A stretch of 64,000 nt of DNA, taken from NCBI GenBank assembly GCA_023398375.1, contig JAEWSH010000051.1:496001-560000 (forward strand). The letters run 5' to 3'. Origin of the DNA: Bacillota bacterium (GTDB lineage Bacteria; Bacillota; Clostridia; Lachnospirales; Lachnospiraceae). Shown one piece after another: positions 15,899-24,604 of the stretch (position 1 is the first letter of the stretch; the number at the start of each line of letters is the position of its first letter). Both the position numbers and the translations under genes were made by a program. The notes beneath the pieces were generated by a model. The model was not told where the DNA came from, did not search any database, and saw only the letters and a list, made by a program, of their open reading frames with translations.

Positions 15899-16547
15899 CA
15901 AGCGTATTGGCATAGATCGTATCTTCGGGCCAGGTAGGGTAAATTTCGCACGAGACTACATTTTTAATATAATCTTTGTAAGGAACATAGTAATTCGGTG
16001 CAGTGCTGTCGTCGGGAACGCCGTCGTGAACAATAACATATTCGGGGATAACAACACGGCTTAGAACAATCTCACCGCTCTCATCCATTGGCTTGATCTC
16101 GTCTTCCGGTATCTTAGGAGGATAGTCACCGTATAAGGTATGGTCTGGAATTTTTATAATTTCTTCCGGAGCTTCTTCTACTTCTCTGGGAATCATCGTT
16201 ACAGGCTGTAATGCCTTTGTATCGGCTAGTAATTGGGTACCGGAGATTAGTACGGGTTCGTATCCCTGGGATTCAACCATCAGATTGTATTCAGCATATG
16301 GACGTACCTCTGTAGGTTCCAGGCTATAGTCAATTGGAGGTGCCGGCAGGTCAATGACTTCGGTCTTTCCAGATTCATCGGTAGTCACTTCTTCAATAAC
16401 AGTATCTGGCTGGTCGGTTATAGAAATACTGATTCTCGCATTTCTAACAGGAAGGAGTCCTATTGATGAAGTAACATTTATTTCAAGCCTGCTGATATCG
16501 GAAGAAGCCGCATTATTTTGTGAGCTGTGTAAAGAAGATATTGGCAT
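15855..16547 (-). CDS. sleC: sleC-type cortex-lytic enzyme, 5' part (interrupted)
   Basis: This is the N-terminal 230 residues of a SleC-like germination enzyme that degrades spore cortex. The pro-region (about 1-150) has a carboxypeptidase-regulatory-like beta domain, then a Pro/Glu-rich linker. The SpoIID-type catalytic domain starts around YYVPYKDYIKNVVSCEIYP; the Glu of SCEIYP near residue 201 matches the catalytic Glu of SpoIID. The frame runs to RVYTEW and then meets TAG, created where the inserted element begins. The rest of the enzyme is at 12455-13034. As it stands the product lacks half the SpoIID domain and the wall-binding domain, so it should be inactive unless the element is removed. 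AGAGGT is the ribosome site. Confidence 0.85.
   Translation of the reverse strand: MPISSLHSSQNNAASSDISRLEINVTSSIGLLPVRNARISISITDQPDTVIEEVTTDESGKTEVIDLPAPPIDYSLEPTEVRPYAEYNLMVESQGYEPVLISGTQLLADTKALQPVTMIPREVEEAPEEIIKIPDHTLYGDYPPKIPEDEIKPMDESGEIVLSRVVIPEYVIVHDGVPDDSTAPNYYVPYKDYIKNVVSCEIYPTWPEDTIYANTLAILSFALNRVYTEW
15856..15858. other. attachment-site core, right end of the sleC element
   Basis: TAC on the plus strand; left flank GATTCCCC is element DNA, right flank CACTCCGTATAG is sleC DNA. Joining the outer flanks at TAC rebuilds an intact sleC frame; joining the inner flanks gives the predicted circle junction CCCCTACAGCGAAA. Confidence 0.75.
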
Positions 16548-16576
16548 AAAAATACCTCTGCATTATATGTTTAACA

Positions 16577-16605
16577 TAATATATGCAAAGGTAGATGAAA
16601 GTGTT
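16577..16605 (-). promoter_or_regulatory. possible late-sporulation (sigma-K-like) promoter of sleC
   Basis: On the minus strand CATATATTA fits the sigma-K -10 pattern CATANNNTA, and AACA lies 16-17 bases upstream, as in the AC-type -35. Transcription would start near 16570, about 12 bases before the AGAGGT ribosome site. The region is AT-rich, so chance is possible. No good sigma-A promoter is seen. Confidence 0.45.
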
Positions 16606-16629
16606 GATAATTACAAAAAGTATATGTAA

Positions 16630-17445
16630 CTAATCCAAATTTAATTTTTTGTTTAATAAATAGTAACTTATGAAGTAAAAAAGAATATTGCAAATAATAA
16701 CAAAAACTGTTTCTACCATTATCCCAATATCCAGAATTGTGGAAAGTGAGATTTTACTCATTAGTGTCAGTCCCGTAAAAGGAAGGATTGCAAAAGAAGA
16801 AAGTATTTGTAATATAGAATAAAGTCCTATATAACAAATGATGGAGCCTATTATTTTATGCTTCGTAAACAATTGACCCAAAGATATTCCTGTAAAGCAT
16901 AGAAGAACAGCATCAATTGAGCTCATTAAGAAATAAATAACAATCAAACTGATCTTTAGAACTTTATTTGCAACAAAAGCAGCGGTTAATTCTGACAGAT
17001 CGCCTGCATTAACTTCGAATGCGATTGCCGCCTTGGCAGCGGGATCTAATTTTGTTGCCAGAAAGTAGAATAATAGAACCATACTAAGTAATACAACAAC
17101 AGAAGTAAGTGCTATATGGATAGTTGCGATAATTGTCTTACTTATTAATAATTGATTCTTTGTGACCGGAAGTGTATGTATGAGATACCCCTCATCTGTA
17201 TACATACTTCTATAGAATCTTACTGCAATATAAATCGTAGCAATGGCAGAAACAAGTGCAATTGATAAAAAATAAAATATAAAAAGTAAAGCGCCAAGTG
17301 AGGAAATGCTTTCCGATTCCGTATTCCATATTTGTGCAATAAGAGTCATGATACCGATAGCAGTTGTTATTATGATATACAGATTCATAAGCATTACGAT
17401 TTTGTAGGAGGCTTTCCATTCATATTTCAGTAATTTTGTTAACAT
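16630..17445 (-). CDS. ABC-2 type transporter permease
   Basis: This 271-residue integral membrane protein has about six hydrophobic segments (for example VMLMNLYIIITTAIGIMTLIAQI near the N-terminus and ETVFVIICNILFYFISYYLL at the end). It is the membrane half of an exporter whose ATPase gene overlaps it by 7 bp upstream. Together with the GntR-family regulator it forms a three-gene YtrA-type operon. In Bacilli such operons respond to cell-envelope antibiotics, but the substrate here is unknown. No terminator is visible before the sleC promoter region 80 bp further on. Confidence 0.85.
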   Translation of the reverse strand: MLTKLLKYEWKASYKIVMLMNLYIIITTAIGIMTLIAQIWNTESESISSLGALLFIFYFLSIALVSAIATIYIAVRFYRSMYTDEGYLIHTLPVTKNQLLISKTIIATIHIALTSVVVLLSMVLLFYFLATKLDPAAKAAIAFEVNAGDLSELTAAFVANKVLKISLIVIYFLMSSIDAVLLCFTGISLGQLFTKHKIIGSIICYIGLYSILQILSSFAILPFTGLTLMSKISLSTILDIGIMVETVFVIICNILFYFISYYLLNKKLNLD

Positions 17446-18140
17446 GCAAACACCTCCCTAAAATAAGCGTCTACAGATTTACCGTATGTCATACGAATCT
17501 CTTCTACTGTAGTTTGTATTTTTATTTTTCCATCCTGAATAAAAATGACATCATCCAATATATTTTCTATATCAGAAATAAGGTGTGTGGAAATTAAAAT
17601 GGTCGCATTCTCGTTGTAATTGGAAATGATCGTTTTTAAAATATAGTCTCTGGCAGCCGGGTCAACACCTGCAATCGGCTCATCTAGAATATAGAGGTCA
17701 GCATTGCGGCTCATCACTAAAATGAGTTGTACTTTCTCTTTCGTTCCCTTTGACAAGGACATCAATTTCGCATCAGAACTGATGTTGAGAGACATAAGCA
17801 TACCATATGCTTTATCTTTAGCAAAATCCTCGTAAAAATCAGCAAAGAAATTTATTAAATCAGATACTTTCATATTGTTTTGCAGATAAGTACGTTCCGG
17901 AAGGTAAGCAACCCTTTTTTTACTTTCTACGCCGGGAATAGAACCATTGATAAGAATCGTTCCTGAAGTAGGTGTAAGAAGACCATTTATCATTTTTATT
18001 AAGGTGCTTTTTCCGCTGCCGTTAGGACCAAGCAGTCCAATAATGCGTCCACGTCCTAATGTGAGTGTTATATTATGAATAGCCAATTTATGATTATCAT
18101 AATTTTTTGTGAGATTAACTGCTTCTAATAATGGACTCAT
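17439..18140 (-). CDS. ABC transporter ATP-binding protein
   Basis: This is the 233-residue ATPase of the exporter. Walker A is GPNGSGKST near residue 40 and Walker B is LYILDEPIAGVD near residue 155. The signature is LSKGTKEKVQL, where LSGGQ is expected; LSKG-type signatures are common in ABC-2 exporter ATPases of the CcmA/YtrB group. ISTHLISDIENI supplies the switch His. The start codon overlaps the stop of the regulator gene by 4 bp, and its end overlaps the permease gene, so translation of all three is coupled. Confidence 0.92.
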   Translation of the reverse strand: MSPLLEAVNLTKNYDNHKLAIHNITLTLGRGRIIGLLGPNGSGKSTLIKMINGLLTPTSGTILINGSIPGVESKKRVAYLPERTYLQNNMKVSDLINFFADFYEDFAKDKAYGMLMSLNISSDAKLMSLSKGTKEKVQLILVMSRNADLYILDEPIAGVDPAARDYILKTIISNYNENATILISTHLISDIENILDDVIFIQDGKIKIQTTVEEIRMTYGKSVDAYFREVFAC

Positions 18141-18508
18141 TTTAATTCCTCCTTAGTTGTATTTTCTAACAATGTCATAATTTCTTCCCTCTCAAATCCA
18201 AGTTCAGTCATCTTATCAAAAAAAATTTGAATCTGAGCCTTGGCCAAATCTTGTTGAATTCCATTAATCATATTAATATCCCCCGTCACTAATCTTCCAC
18301 TCGTGCGCTGTGTAATAATTAATCCGCTTCGTTCCAGTTCTGAAAAAGCTTTTTGCATTGTGTTAGGATTTACACAAGCAATTGCAGCTAATTCACGAAC
18401 ACTTGGAAGCTTGTCACCGGGTTTATAGTAACCGGAGACAATTTGCATTTGGATTATTTCTACAATCTGAGAGTAGATAGGCCGATCTGAATTTAAGTCC
18501 CATGCCAT
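18137..18508 (-). CDS. GntR family regulator (YtrA type)
   Basis: This 123-residue DNA-binding protein has a winged-helix GntR domain (YSQIVEIIQMQIVSGYYKPG, then LPSVRELAAIACVNPNTMQKA) and a short C-terminal dimerisation region of about 45 residues, as in the YtrA subfamily. I chose the start at 18508 because GGAAGGAGTT lies 8 bases before it. An upstream in-frame ATG would add 28 residues lying in the promoter leader. It heads its own ABC exporter operon and probably represses it. AGTGCACT near 18537-18544, a perfect 8-bp palindrome just after the promoter, is a possible operator. Confidence 0.9.
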   Translation of the reverse strand: MAWDLNSDRPIYSQIVEIIQMQIVSGYYKPGDKLPSVRELAAIACVNPNTMQKAFSELERSGLIITQRTSGRLVTGDINMINGIQQDLAKAQIQIFFDKMTELGFEREEIMTLLENTTKEELK

Positions 18509-18557
18509 ATTTTTAACTCCTTCCATATGCATAATAAGTGCACTAAAACGCATCTGT

Positions 18558-18586
18558 ATTATACCATTAATACAATAATACATCAA
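18558..18586 (-). promoter_or_regulatory. promoter of the GntR-ABC exporter operon
   Basis: On the minus strand TTGATG (18586-18581) and TATAAT (18563-18558) are 17 bp apart, a strong sigma-A promoter about 50 bp before the GntR start. Confidence 0.8.
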
Positions 18587-18621
18587 ACGCAAAAAAAGTC
18601 AATACTAATATTTTGCCATAG

Positions 18622-18651
18622 TTGCTAAAAAAGCAAAGTCAATGTTATAAT
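18622..18651 (+). promoter_or_regulatory. promoter of the DUF5717/DUF5716 operon
   Basis: TTGCTA (18622-18627) and a perfect TATAAT (18646-18651) with 18-bp spacing, divergent from the GntR promoter. The transcript would begin at the tandem hairpin repeat and have a leader of about 200 bases. Confidence 0.65.
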
Positions 18652-18656
18652 GTAAT

Positions 18657-18811
18657 GAGCGAAAGTGAGTCAAGCGAGGAGTATTTGACGAATGAGAACT
18701 ATATCATGAACGCGCATTTTGTTCATGATATACGAGCGAAAATGAGTCAAGGCGGAGCAATTGACGAACGGCGAATGTTGATCATGAAAGCGCATTATGT
18801 TCATGGTATCA
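18657..18811 (+). repeat. tandem 77-bp hairpin repeat in the operon leader
   Basis: Two adjacent units, 18657-18733 and 18734-18811, both begin GAGCGAAA(G/A)TGAGTCAAG. Each holds a hairpin. The first is perfect: ATATCATGAAC pairs with GTTCATGATAT around GCGCATTTT. The second keeps the fold with changed bases (GATCATGAA against TTCATGGTATC). The stems differ but stay paired, which hints that the RNA structure matters. No protein-coding sense is evident. Confidence 0.75.
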
Positions 18812-18856
18812 TGCGTGTAAGTAAGCTGGGGAAAAGTAGTAAATTGAGGGAAAAGA

Positions 18857-21800
18857 GTGGTGAGTAACTTGAAAAAAATTGTCGAAATGTATTTAAATGA
18901 ACAATTTGATATGGATAATGCTTCCCTTGATTTTTCTTGCTCTAAATTAGAAATTACAATGAAGAAAGACGAGATTGCCTCAGGTTCTTTCCAGATAATC
19001 ACACAAGGTGAAGGAGATAATAAGGGACGGTTATTCGTAACAAATAACCGTATGATTTTTGAAAAAAATACATTTATCGGAAATGAGTGTACGATTCATT
19101 TTAAATTTGATTCTAAGGGTCTGGAAGTTGGAGAGATACTGAAGGGAGAAATAAACGTAGTATCGCAAAAAGGAGAATCGTATCTTCCCTTCGTGGTTGC
19201 AATTGAGTTTACTGCAATTACCACTTCTTTAGGTAATATTAAGAATTTATTTCATTTCGCCAATCTGGCAAAGAGTAACTGGAAGGAGGCAGTCCAGTTA
19301 TTCTATTCCTCTAATTTTTCCAAAATATTAACAGGAAATGAAAAGCAATATTTTAGTATTTACAAAGGATTAGCCAAAGACTTCGGAAATGAACAGAACG
19401 TAGAAGAATTCCTGATCGAAGTGAATAAAAAACAAGAAATTGAATATTTGCTGGAAACGGATATGGTAAAAGTATCTAATCCGGAAGATGTTGTAGAAGA
19501 GCGGATAGGCATTACTAAAAATGGATGGGGCTATGTTGCGCTTCATATATTTGTAGAAGGCGATTTTTTAACAACAGAAAAGGAATACCTGACAGATGAT
19601 GAATTTCTTGGAAATCATTGTAATCTAAATGTATATGTATATAGTCACAGACTACATAAAGGGACGAATTATGGTGCGATTCGTTTTGTACATGCTTATG
19701 GGGAGTTCTCGGTACCGGTCATTGTGACACAGACATTTCCAGAAAAAAAATCAGTTCCTATACAAAAAGCGTTAAATACTTCACTGATGAATTACTATAT
19801 GGAATTCCGAATGAAGAAGGTAAATACTGCCAGCTGGATTACAAGGACGGATCAAGTAGTATCCCAGTTGATTAAGTGTGATGACAAGAATCCTGCTTAT
19901 CGTTTATTTCAGGCCCAATTGTTAATTACGCAGGAAAGATATAACGAAGCTAAATGGGTACTTGATCACGTAAAGGATATGCTGGTGAGCGATACCTATA
20001 AACCAGAAGTTATTTGCTATTTCCTTTATCTAAAAACACTATATAACCGTGATGAAGAATATGTGAACAGGCATACGGAGGAAATAGAAACAATTTATAA
20101 ACAACATCAGAGTAATTGGAGAATTGCATGGCTGCTTCTGTTCTTAAGAGAAGAGTATAGCAGAAGTCCTGCTAAAAAATGGATTCTATTAGAAGAGCAA
20201 TTCCATTATAGCAACTTCAGTCCGGTACTGTATATTGAGGCAGTTTATATTATGAATGCAAATCCTTCCCTTCTGCAGGAATTAGGTGAGTTTGAAATTC
20301 AAATATTAAATTTTGCCGTAAAAAAACAGATTCTTGATATGGAAGTGATTCCACAGATTCATTATCTGACTGGCAGAGTAAAGAAATACTCAGAACGGCT
20401 TTTTACAATTCTTGTGTATTGTTATGAGTTAAATGGAGAAGTTGAGACAATACAAGAAATTTGTGAATTTTTGATTAAGGGAAATAAAACGGACAGTAAA
20501 TATTTTAAATGGTATGCTCTTGGAGTAGAAAAACAGCTAAGAATTACAAAACTATATGAGTACTATCTGTTATCCATTCCCAATGATTATATGGGGGAGC
20601 TGCCTAAAATCGTAATGATGTATTTTGCATATGCGTGCAATCTTGGATACGAAAAAAAAGCATTTTTGTATGCAAACATTTTACGCCATAAAGATACAAT
20701 GCCGGAGATGGTGCGTTCCTATTCGGAACAAATGGATAGTTTTGTAGTTGATCAGATGCAAAAAGCTCATATAAATAAGGAACTTGCTTATCTTTACACG
20801 GAATTGGTCACACCATATGGAATCAGCATGACTGTTGCAAGACTGATAGCGCCATTGCTGTTTCTACATCAGGTCGAGGTAGAGGATGATAATATCAGAC
20901 AGGTTGTAGTGATCCATGATAAACTGAAAGGTGAGACCAGATATCCAATCGTAAATAGGAAAGCGCAGATATCCATTTATAGTGCGATTTATGAGATTTT
21001 CCTGCAGGATGGATTTGGCAATCGTTATGTGGGGAGTGATTCGTACAAGCTGGTAAAATTATTTTCTCCGAGAAAAATTGTTCGTGCGATCCAGAATTTG
21101 GATTTGGAATACCTAGGAATGGATATTTATATTTGTGAGAGCAGCAGTGATTATGTTGCAATTACAGAAGAAAATGCCAGACATTATGCAAGGCTCGCAG
21201 AATCGGAACAAGTCAGAGATGAGTACAAGAGAGAGATTCGGACTAAACTCCTGCAATACTATTTTGACAATGATAAAATTCGTGAGCTGGATGAGTACCT
21301 GATGGGGATAGAACCAGAAACTATGATAGAACCAGAACGTGCAGAATTTATTCAATTTATGGTGAAAAGAGGGATGTATGATAAGGCACTACTATGGATT
21401 AAGGATTATGGTGTAGAGGGGATTCCGGGTAAGAGCATTTTTTATTTATGTAGTCGGTTACTGGAAAGAAATGAATTTGTGTATGATGAATTCTTACTGA
21501 ACTTAAGTTTTATTGCATTCAGCCTTCATAAGTATGATGAGAATATTTTACAGTATTTGGTTCAATATTACCAAGGAACTACTAAAAACCTCCGGGACAT
21601 CTGGAAGGCAGCGGTTAACTTTGATGTAGATACATATACCCTTTGCGAACGAACTATCTTACAGATGTTATATAGTGGAACTTTTATTCCGGAAGCAATC
21701 GACATTTTTAACCAATATGTAAAAATGGGAGCTGACGGAGATGTGAAATTAGCTTATCTGACACACTGTGCTTATGAATATTTTGCAGAGGATAAGATTC

Positions 21801-22423
21801 TTGATGCTGAAGTATTTCAGCTCTTTACGGAAATGTTGCAGGATGGCATAATGATTGGAAGGATTTGTCAATATGCATATTTAAAATATTTTGCTGAGAA
21901 CCGGGATATGTTGAGTGTTGATGCGGCAATCCTTGTGAAAGATATATTGATAAATATGCTGAACGAACAAATCTATTTTCCTTTTTTTATGGAATATATT
22001 GACTTGGTTCCGCAGTTAGAGGGGATGCAGGACCGTACCGTATTAGAATATAAAACAAATACAAAGTGTAAAGTGTGTCTTCATTATGTGTTTTCGAGAG
22101 AAGGAGAAGCAGAAAATGCTGAATATAGAAAAGAAGATATGCGTGGAATTTACGGTAGAATTTTCTTGAAATCCTTCGTACTCTTTTTTGGGGAGAACGT
22201 ACAGTATTATATTACAGAAGAACAAGGCGGGCATGAGCAGTTGACGGAGAGCGGGACCATACATAAAAGCGAACTGGTAAGAGACAGCAAGGAAAGTAAA
22301 TTTGCTGTTTTAAACGATATAGCAATTGCAAAAACTTTGCAGGATTACGATACACTGGAACAGTTGATGAGTGAATATTTTAAAAAAGAATATATGGTAG
22401 ATCATATATTTCAATTAAGTTAG
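18857..22423 (+). CDS. large conserved protein of unknown function (DUF5717-like)
   Basis: This 1,188-residue cytoplasmic protein has no signal peptide and no clear membrane segment. Residues about 1-300 are beta-rich and contain two related modules (GRLFVTNNRMIFEKNTFIG and ITKNGWGYVALHIFVEGDF). Most of the rest is helical and repeat-like, resembling TPR/HEAT solenoids (AYRLFQAQLLITQERYNEAK and similar). I recognise it as similar to DUF5717 proteins of Lachnospiraceae; no biochemical role is known to me. The start is GTG at 18857 or 18860 behind GAGGG. An Hsp70-like gene follows after 23 bp, so the two may act together, perhaps as a scaffold and an ATPase; that is inference. Confidence 0.75.
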   Translation: MVSNLKKIVEMYLNEQFDMDNASLDFSCSKLEITMKKDEIASGSFQIITQGEGDNKGRLFVTNNRMIFEKNTFIGNECTIHFKFDSKGLEVGEILKGEINVVSQKGESYLPFVVAIEFTAITTSLGNIKNLFHFANLAKSNWKEAVQLFYSSNFSKILTGNEKQYFSIYKGLAKDFGNEQNVEEFLIEVNKKQEIEYLLETDMVKVSNPEDVVEERIGITKNGWGYVALHIFVEGDFLTTEKEYLTDDEFLGNHCNLNVYVYSHRLHKGTNYGAIRFVHAYGEFSVPVIVTQTFPEKKSVPIQKALNTSLMNYYMEFRMKKVNTASWITRTDQVVSQLIKCDDKNPAYRLFQAQLLITQERYNEAKWVLDHVKDMLVSDTYKPEVICYFLYLKTLYNRDEEYVNRHTEEIETIYKQHQSNWRIAWLLLFLREEYSRSPAKKWILLEEQFHYSNFSPVLYIEAVYIMNANPSLLQELGEFEIQILNFAVKKQILDMEVIPQIHYLTGRVKKYSERLFTILVYCYELNGEVETIQEICEFLIKGNKTDSKYFKWYALGVEKQLRITKLYEYYLLSIPNDYMGELPKIVMMYFAYACNLGYEKKAFLYANILRHKDTMPEMVRSYSEQMDSFVVDQMQKAHINKELAYLYTELVTPYGISMTVARLIAPLLFLHQVEVEDDNIRQVVVIHDKLKGETRYPIVNRKAQISIYSAIYEIFLQDGFGNRYVGSDSYKLVKLFSPRKIVRAIQNLDLEYLGMDIYICESSSDYVAITEENARHYARLAESEQVRDEYKREIRTKLLQYYFDNDKIRELDEYLMGIEPETMIEPERAEFIQFMVKRGMYDKALLWIKDYGVEGIPGKSIFYLCSRLLERNEFVYDEFLLNLSFIAFSLHKYDENILQYLVQYYQGTTKNLRDIWKAAVNFDVDTYTLCERTILQMLYSGTFIPEAIDIFNQYVKMGADGDVKLAYLTHCAYEYFAEDKILDAEVFQLFTEMLQDGIMIGRICQYAYLKYFAENRDMLSVDAAILVKDILINMLNEQIYFPFFMEYIDLVPQLEGMQDRTVLEYKTNTKCKVCLHYVFSREGEAENAEYRKEDMRGIYGRIFLKSFVLFFGENVQYYITEEQGGHEQLTESGTIHKSELVRDSKESKFAVLNDIAIAKTLQDYDTLEQLMSEYFKKEYMVDHIFQLS

Positions 22424-22446
22424 AAGAACGAAGTGAGTGCCGGAAT

Positions 22447-23715
22447 ATGATTTTTGATAAGAAAAGTGCGACATATAAATTCAATACGCAATCTGTTGTT
22501 GTGGGATATGATCTGGGGGAAAAAGTATCTCAGATTAGTGTTGCCCATTTAAATGGAAAAGAACCGGAGACACTATCAACAGTGGCAGGAGGAGAACAAT
22601 ACAATATCCCAACGGTATTATGTAAACGGCATGAGGTGAATCAATGGTTTTATGGAAAAGAAGCTGTAAAGAATGCGGATGAAGGTGAAGGCATCCTGGT
22701 AGGCAACCTGATTAGCAGGACAAGAGAGGGAAAACCGGTTGATGTGGAAGGAATGCAGGTGAATCCAATTGAATTACTCGCTTTGTTCGTTAAGAAAAGT
22801 TTTTCTATGTTGGGGATGGTCACCACATCATCGAATGTTGTGGCTGTTATGATAACTGTTGACCGGTTGGATGCCAGAATGGTCGAAATTCTGTTGCAGG
22901 TAATGGAGGAACTAAATATAAGGAAGGAAACGGTATATTTCCAAAGCCATGAAGAAAGTGCCTTTTATTATATTATGAATCAGTCGGCAGAATTGTGGAA
23001 ATACCAAGTGGGTATTTGTGATTTTGAACATGGATTCTTAAAAACATATTGTTTGGAAACGAATAAAAGAACAATTCCAATGGTTTCTTTCATAGAAGAA
23101 AAAGACTATCCTGGTATAGTGGGCAGAAATGATGAACAATTCCTAAAAGCCGCTGTTGATCTGTGTAAGGAGCGCATCATAAGTTCCGTATTCTTAATAG
23201 GGGAGGATTTTCAAGGCGAATGGTGTAAGCGGACTTTAGGATATTTGTGTAATGGAAGAAGAGTATTTCAAGGCAATAATTTGTATAGCAAGGGTGCCTG
23301 CTATGCAATTATGGAAAAAGTAACCCCGGGTACTTTAAGTAAAGAGTATGTATTTTTAGGAAAAGAGAAATTAAAGTCTAATATAGGGATGAAAATAGTG
23401 AAAAATAATGATGAAGCCTATTATGTTTTGCTAGATGCCGGTGAAAACTGGTATGATGCAAAAAAGGAAGTAGACTTTTTGTTGGAAGCAGGAAACACTA
23501 TTTCTATCTATATTACGCCCTTAAATGAAACAGAAAATAAGGTCGCTGATATTATATTATCAGGTATCCCTATGAGACCGAGGTGTACGACTCGTGTTCA
23601 TATGGAAGTAAGCCTGAGGACTGAAAATATATTACATGTTTTTTGTAAAGATATGGGATTTGGAGATATCTTTAAGTCAATGGATCTCGAATGGAGAGAA
23701 GAATTTCAAATATAA
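22447..23715 (+). CDS. Hsp70/actin-like protein (DUF5716-like)
   Basis: The 422-residue protein begins VVVGYDLGEKVSQISVAHL, which resembles the phosphate-1 loop of Hsp70 ATPases (GIDLGTT). YNIPTVLCKR followed by WFYGKEAVKNA matches the PSVVAF...VGEAAKNQ region of DnaK. The later parts (ISSVFLIGEDFQGEWCKRTL) recall the second phosphate and adenosine segments but are strongly diverged, and the C-terminal 130 residues may be a small beta domain in place of the DnaK substrate domain. The key Thr residues of the DnaK loop are replaced, so ATPase activity is uncertain. It is the second gene of a four-gene operon. I recall DUF5716 proteins beside DUF5717 ones in Lachnospiraceae. Confidence 0.7.
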   Translation: MIFDKKSATYKFNTQSVVVGYDLGEKVSQISVAHLNGKEPETLSTVAGGEQYNIPTVLCKRHEVNQWFYGKEAVKNADEGEGILVGNLISRTREGKPVDVEGMQVNPIELLALFVKKSFSMLGMVTTSSNVVAVMITVDRLDARMVEILLQVMEELNIRKETVYFQSHEESAFYYIMNQSAELWKYQVGICDFEHGFLKTYCLETNKRTIPMVSFIEEKDYPGIVGRNDEQFLKAAVDLCKERIISSVFLIGEDFQGEWCKRTLGYLCNGRRVFQGNNLYSKGACYAIMEKVTPGTLSKEYVFLGKEKLKSNIGMKIVKNNDEAYYVLLDAGENWYDAKKEVDFLLEAGNTISIYITPLNETENKVADIILSGIPMRPRCTTRVHMEVSLRTENILHVFCKDMGFGDIFKSMDLEWREEFQI

Positions 23716-23740
23716 TACAATGAAAGGAAGATAAATTGAA

Positions 23741-24583
23741 GTGAGCAGAATTATCTTGTGTATTGGGTCATATGCGCAAACTCCATATTGGGTAGAAAGA
23801 AGTGAACTCAATTTATATTCAGTAGAAGAACTGTGTTATTACATCCGCGAAAATATTGTGTTGATCGACAAGGATCTTATGGATATTCGCCTGACTGAGT
23901 GGATAGAACAGGAATGCAGACTTCCAGAACTGGGTCAGGAACTTTTGTCCTGTATCAGACAGAGAGCATCACTTACTGTATTTATAAACATAATTTTGAG
24001 AACAATTCATTATTGTACGGAAGAAGAGATTAAAGAGATTAACAGACAGCTTCTTGAAAACGCAGATATGAATAATTGGGAAAAGCGGAAGAACAGAATA
24101 GATTTTTATTATAAAAATGGAAAATATGCAGTAGCACTCCGTGAATATGAGATCCTGAGAAATGAATTGGGCAAAGAGGACATGAAGCTGGCAGCCAGAA
24201 TCTCTTATAATATCGGAACTATTTATGCCCATTTATTTACTTTTGACATGGCAGCCGAAAGCTATCTTCGAGCCTATAAAGAAGACGAAAATGAGGAACG
24301 TTTTTTTGCATATCTGGCGGCAAAACGAATGCTCTTATCTGACAAGGAATATATTGACTTTGTTGCACAAGAAATCAGCCACTATGATATTTCACTGCAA
24401 TTAGAAAAGACAATTGAGAAATTAAATCTTCTTTGGGAAGAAAGTGAAGAGAAACATATGCTGGATGAATTACAGGAATGGAGAAAGAGCCAGCGCGTAA
24501 AGGAATATTATGATGCCATAGAACAACTGACGAATCAACAGAAGGATAAATACAGAGAAAATATGTTGAACAGTCGTCAGTAG
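23741..24583 (+). CDS. hypothetical helical (TPR-like) protein
   Basis: I do not recognise a named family. The 280-residue protein starts with a GTG codon behind AAAGGAAG. The N-terminus SRIILCIGSYAQTPYWVERS is a short hydrophobic strand followed by helices. Residues about 115-215 look like two or three TPR units (FYYKNGKYAVALREYEILRNE, AARISYNIGTIYAHLFTFDMA and FFAYLAAKRML). No signal peptide is seen, so it should act inside the cell. It is the third gene of the DUF5717/DUF5716 operon, with 25 bp before it and a directly adjoining fourth gene after it. Confidence 0.65.
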   Translation: MSRIILCIGSYAQTPYWVERSELNLYSVEELCYYIRENIVLIDKDLMDIRLTEWIEQECRLPELGQELLSCIRQRASLTVFINIILRTIHYCTEEEIKEINRQLLENADMNNWEKRKNRIDFYYKNGKYAVALREYEILRNELGKEDMKLAARISYNIGTIYAHLFTFDMAAESYLRAYKEDENEERFFAYLAAKRMLLSDKEYIDFVAQEISHYDISLQLEKTIEKLNLLWEESEEKHMLDELQEWRKSQRVKEYYDAIEQLTNQQKDKYRENMLNSRQ

Positions 24584-24604
24584 TTGCAAGGAGGGGAATG
24601 TATT

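Noticed and set aside
12455..16547. sleC pieces as a simple pseudogene broken by frameshift or deletion
   Set aside because: The pieces are in frame with each other across a shared GTA, the restored protein is complete, and the separating DNA encodes a recombinase. Decay would not leave such a clean join.
18622..18867. 81-residue frame in the leader of the DUF5717/DUF5716 operon
   Set aside because: It overlaps the promoter and both hairpin repeats and repeats its own peptide because of the tandem duplication; no ribosome site.
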